In this document: positions 7,091-12,598 of the stretch, one piece after another
How the letters are laid out: each line of letters starts with the position of its first letter
How positions within the stretch are numbered: position 1 is the stretch's first letter
Source: Goniomonas avonlea
Lineage: Eukaryota; Cryptophyceae; Goniomonadida; Goniomonadaceae
Reading direction: 5' to 3'
Assembly (NCBI GenBank): GCA_003573635.1
Contig: QUTJ01031543.1
Coordinates: 1-12,598, forward strand
Length of the DNA: 12,598 nucleotides
Notes under the pieces: model-generated
The model's input: only the letters and a program-made list of their open reading frames with translations
Told to the model about the DNA's origin: nothing
The model's database searches: none
Position numbers and translations under genes: made by a program

Positions 7091-7849
7091 TTAGCGCTTG
7101 CCACCGGCCTTGGTGGGGCGCTGGGCGGCAGGCTTCTGTGCCACCTTGGGCTTGGCGACCTGGGCGGAAGTCTTGGGGCGGTCAGCCTTCTTGGCGGCGG
7201 CAGTGGTGCGCTTGCGCTCCTTGACGTCACTGGTGCACGATGTGAGGAAATCAGGAAAATATACAACATAACGAAACACACAACCATGAAACGTGACTCA
7301 CCGGACAGCGGCGTCACGGGCAGCGGCACGGCGCTGAGGGTTCTCAGTGCGCTTAGCCTTGATCTCCTCGATGGAGGCACCGACGATACCGCGGCTCATG
7401 GCGGTGGAGGCGACCTTGCGGACCTTGCGCTTGTGGACCTCCTCGGCAGAGGTACCCTTCTTGTGCAGGCGGCGGTAGTACTGTGTCCAGGGAAGCTTGC
7501 GGGGGTTGCGCTTCATTCCGAAGAACACAGAGCACTTGTGGTGCATGAACAGGAAGGTCTAACGACATGGCGTAAGAAACGCCAAAGAAAAAAACATCAC
7601 GACAGTACCCTGGAATCCTGGCGCACAAAGCGGCGGCCGTGGCCTGGCCAGATCTTCATGCCACTGAAGGCACACGTTTCCGTCCTGAGCGCTATGGTCA
7701 CGAAAGAACATGCAAATGCGGATGAACCCCCCAACCCCAGAGAGACAAAATCACAGGGAAAGAAGAGAGAATTTCAAGGTGCCACAAAATACAAAGAATC
7801 ATGAGTGTCAACCGCAGCATGAAGGAGGGGAGACCCACTTGATCACCAT
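7091..7849 (-). CDS. RPL24: 60S ribosomal protein L24 (eL24)
   Basis: Structural protein of the large ribosomal subunit, 160 aa. Four exons: 7849-7839 (11 nt), 7684-7609, 7558-7302 and 7229-7091, total 483 nt. Introns are 154, 50 and 72 bp, all GT-AG. The N-terminal L24e domain is complete: MVIKTETCAFSGMKIWPGHG, GRRFVRQDSR, HHKCSVFFGMKRNPRKLPW, then TQYYRRLHKKG. The long basic C-terminal tail is rich in Ala and Lys and ends in KAGGKR, as in many eukaryotic L24 proteins. The tiny first exon supplies only MVI and two bases of a lysine codon; it was chosen because it gives a start codon, the family's N-terminus and the right phase at once. The gene lies head to tail with VAMP7 on the same strand, separated by a 733-bp gap. 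Confidence 0.93.
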
Positions 7850-8001
7850 CTTGGTCGCGGTAGAGGGCCTCCTTCAGGCTTGAGGGTGGCCTCGTGCTCT
7901 TTCTATCCAAATCCCGAGTCAAGTTTGACTAGTGAGTGTGACGGATTTTTCCGCATAGTTTTTCCGATCGCAATGCACCGCAGTTCCTTCCGGGGACTGA
8001 C

Positions 8002-8418
8002 TTAAATTTGAGCGTTTCGTGATTCTGTCTTTTTCCGTGTCTTGGTTTCGTTGAGAAAGTTCTCGTCCATCTCTGCTGGCGTCCTGACTGCCTGAATACG
8101 TTTCCTCCGTCCATCGGTGATGTTTGGCTGATCAAACCGTCCTCCGAGTTCGGCTGCGACTGGCCAAGCTTTCTTGCTCTTTGCTTGACTCCATAACTCA
8201 TGGATCATTCGTTTGGGTAACTTGGTTCTGATTGTTTCCGCACTCTGCGTGCCTTCCGTCCTGAAGGAATCAGATTCGACACGTCGAAACTGCCCTCCCG
8301 AGTTCGGCTGCGACTGGCGGCCAGCCTTCTTCTGGCTCACATAGCTCATGCATAATCCATTTGGACAACTTGACAAGCTTCTGATTGTCGACGCACTCTG
8401 CGTGACTTCCGTCCTGAA
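8002..8418 (-). pseudogene. Tandemly duplicated coding relic, unidentified
   Basis: On the minus strand one copy reads LPKRMIHELWSQAKSKKAWP, then VAAELGGRFDQPN, and runs on to a TAA at about 8002. The preceding copy reads KLVKLSKWIMHELCEPEEGW, then PPVAAELGR, but in another frame. Small indels (such as about four bases near the KLV/KLP segment) break continuity, so no single frame spans both units cleanly. Each unit is preceded by an acceptor-like tttcag or cttcag before GACGGAAG, so they could be duplicated exons. The HELxx...WPxxAAELGxR pattern resembles a helical DNA-binding module, but I cannot assign a family. It could be a decayed gene, a transposon relic or missed exons of a real gene. 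Confidence 0.4.
8141..8418. repeat. Tandem duplication, period about 153 bp
   Basis: Two copies at 8141-8265 and 8294-8418 share blocks such as gagttcggctgcgactgg at one end and gcactctgcgtg plus cttccgtcctgaa at the other, in the same order. The middle parts differ by substitutions and small indels, so the duplication is not recent. Confidence 0.8.
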
Positions 8419-8581
8419 ACATCAGATGAGAGGTCCTCCATTAAACCGTGCACTGCATCTTTCTTGCTTCGCAGTCGGGCTTAACTGTGTGTGCAGTATT
8501 TATTTCTGATATTGAATCAAACCTTTTAAAAGGTGTAGAAATCTAAGGTAGAAATACACGGACCAATAACTCCAGAACCAG

Positions 8582-8587
8582 TTTATT
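8582..8587 (-). promoter_or_regulatory. AATAAA hexamer overlapping the VAMP7 stop codon
   Basis: On the minus strand the last codons read AGC AAA TAA A, so the hexamer AATAAA includes the stop codon TAA at 8585-8583. If used, cleavage would leave a 3' UTR of only a few tens of bases. The call rests on the motif alone. Confidence 0.45.
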
Positions 8588-9663
8588 TGCTGGAATCTGT
8601 GTGTACCCACGGCTTCCAGACGCCCAGTACGATACCGGCAGCAATCAACTGCGGGAGAGTAAGTCCGTACGGTAGGGAGGTAACGAGCGCAACGAGCAGT
8701 TCAGATGTTCGAATATGTCTGTGGTGAATCGCGTGAATCGCAGATAGGTTTACAAATTCCGCACATTCGTGAATATTCGTACCTCGAGCATGGTGTGCAG
8801 CGCAGTGTACACACACGGGATCGTATCGATAACATAATCCACAGGGGGAGCAAAGCAGGAACGGCATGGAGAGTGAATCATGGACTGTTAGGGCCTCACC
8901 AATACAACCAACACGAGAACCAGTTTCAACTTGCAATTCTGCTTCCAACCCTGATGAGCCAGTGCCTGACTCGTACGCTTGAACTTGACTGCTTGCTCGT
9001 TCATGAGCTCCGCCTTGTCAACGAGCAGCTCGATTTTGTCACCGCGCTCCAGAACACGGTCTGCCAGGAGTGAGTGCAAGCAAAGAGATAGGATGAATGA
9101 CCTATATTCTCCTGCATGATGGTCTTCACCTCCGCCACATCGGCTCGCGCCTTGAGAACCTTGTCCACATTAGGATTTGTCATCGTGTACTCATTCTGCG
9201 GGTGTCGTCATTCGGGAAACAAAGGCGATTAGAGGCCAACCATGAGACTTTTAATCTCTCGTCCAAAAGTGGAGTTGAGGGAGAGAGCTCGCGCTTCGAC
9301 AATTCCACCTGGATACTGTGATATGAAGTGCTGTCGCATCTTTTCCAGCATTCCATAGGCAAGTCGTCTTGGAAAGCCGTCGCCGGACATTGCCGAAAAA
9401 ATGTAGCCCCCCGAAACCAGCATGTGAAACACGTACTCGCCATATGTAAATGAGAAACGCGTATCTTCAGTCCCTTCGTCAGGAACCTTTTCCAAGAGAA
9501 GTCTGGAACAAACTTAGGCACACGAGATTTTCTGGCATCAGGCGCACCTGGTTATCTGCTGAAAGTTTCCAGTGCTGGCAGCGTGTTCAGCCAAAACTGT
9601 GGTTCCTCTTGCTACCAGTCCATAGATTATGACATTTGTTGCAATCGACTGTGCTGCCGCCAT
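8583..9663 (-). CDS. VAMP7: VAMP7-type longin R-SNARE
   Basis: A tail-anchored vesicle SNARE of 232 aa that drives fusion of endosomal or secretory vesicles by pairing with Q-SNAREs. Exons: 9663-9548, 9502-9241, 9195-9102, 9060-8900 and 8648-8583, total 699 nt. Residues about 12-120 form a longin domain (IIYGLVARGTTVLAEHAAST, FTYGEYVFHMLVSGGYIF). Residues about 130-190 form the SNARE helix (DKVLKARADVAEVKTIMQEN, then IDRVLERGDKIELLVDKAEL). The zero-layer arginine is R163 in VLERGDK, making it an R-SNARE. A single membrane segment (LKLVLVLVVLLIAAGIVLGV) follows, then a short tail of about 12 residues. It is split by the 251-bp last intron. The other introns are 41-45 bp. The gene is divergent from RIO2 with 150 bp between starts. 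The length is close to the usual 220 aa. Confidence 0.92.
8649..8899 (-). other. Last intron of VAMP7
   Basis: A 251-bp GT-AG intron (gtgagg to cccgcag), longer than the other four-odd-dozen-base introns of the gene. It interrupts the codons of the membrane segment in phase 0. I looked for box C/D or H/ACA signals and saw no convincing set. The plus-strand and minus-strand frames here are chance. Confidence 0.65.
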
Positions 9664-9813
9664 AGGCCTGTCGGCCTGAGCACTGCAAGGACGAAGCGTC
9701 AGGAGATATTCGTATGGGCGTCATCAGCCCCCAACCCGCTTGGTGCACGATAGAAAACGATCAGTTCTTGTGTTTCAGGCAAAACACGTGGTGCTTTGGC
9801 CTTGGAGCAGACG
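9664..9813. promoter_or_regulatory. Divergent promoter between VAMP7 and RIO2
   Basis: 150 bp separate the two divergent start codons. There is no clear TATA box and no strong repeat. Frames that cross this region on the minus strand (9699-10202) are antisense to RIO2. A promoter role is inferred from gene order. Confidence 0.45.

Positions 9814-12598
<2,785 letters not shown>

Larger units (their letters stand above)
7850..8582. other. Intergenic region with duplicated coding-like sequence
   Basis: These 733 bp separate RPL24's start from VAMP7's end. The part nearest RPL24 (about 7850-7930) presumably holds its promoter, though no element stands out. From 8002 to 8418 there is a tandem duplication with protein-like minus frames. 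From 8420 to 8580 the sequence is AT-rich, without a feature beyond a small palindrome, ccttttaaaagg, near 8522-8533. Confidence 0.5.

Noticed and set aside
6789-7094. A 101-codon plus-strand frame before RPL24
   Set aside because: Low-complexity Thr/Gln/Lys content partly due to the 22-bp direct repeat. It overlaps the RPL24 stop region, with no domain and no context.
7685-7838. Possible snoRNA in RPL24 intron 1
   Set aside because: Ribosomal protein introns often host snoRNAs, but I see no proper C box (RTGATGA) paired with a D box, nor an ACA-terminated hairpin pair.

Overview
The window is nuclear DNA of a microbial eukaryote. Seven genes can be followed through canonical spliceosomal introns, and most of those introns are only about 41-72 bp long. 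The products are universal or widespread eukaryotic proteins: a WDR54-like WD-repeat protein, an EEP-fold hydrolase, a SAP-domain protein, ribosomal protein L24, a VAMP7-type R-SNARE and the RIO2 kinase. There are no operons, Shine-Dalgarno sites or bacterial mobile elements. The RPL24, VAMP7 and WDR54 sequences fit a protist, perhaps near opisthokonts, but I cannot name the lineage. Ambiguous bases at 153 and 11016 indicate a draft assembly.

Layout. 1-139 (+): C-terminal end of an unidentified gene. About 119-478 (-): an unidentified convergent open frame. 480-1542: mostly AT-rich sequence with no secure gene. 1543-1708 (+): an orphan terminal exon converging on WDR54. 1754-3550 (-): WDR54-like gene, six exons, 323 aa. 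3633-4689 (+): EEP-family hydrolase, six exons, 266 aa, divergent from WDR54 across 82 bp. 4690-5191: intergenic. 5192-5695 (-): SAP-domain protein of SDE2/SF3A3 type, 167 aa. 5793-6607 (+): unidentified two-exon gene, divergent from the SAP gene. 6608-7090: intergenic. 7091-7849 (-): RPL24, four exons, 160 aa. 7850-8582: intergenic, with a tandem duplication of coding-like sequence. 8583-9663 (-): VAMP7-like longin R-SNARE, five exons, 232 aa. 9814-12598 (+): RIO2 kinase, nine exons in the window, running off the right edge.

The exon models for WDR54, EEP, RPL24 and VAMP7 each close to an exact multiple of three. The catalytic residues of RIO2 and the EEP protein fall at family-typical spacing. 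I read these models by eye, without alignments or transcripts.

The genes do not form one pathway. RPL24 and RIO2 both concern ribosomes (60S structure and 40S maturation) but they are not adjacent, and the other neighbours concern membrane fusion, RNA or DNA binding and phosphoester hydrolysis. The unusual material lies inside introns. WDR54's last intron holds a broken copy of the gene's own exon 4 and a purine tract. The two RIO2 introns flanking the 56-nt exon with the catalytic loop are about 800 bp each. They are filled with tandem and inverted repeats, copies of the exon-8 tail with its 5' splice site, and a broken extra copy of the exon-9 sequence.
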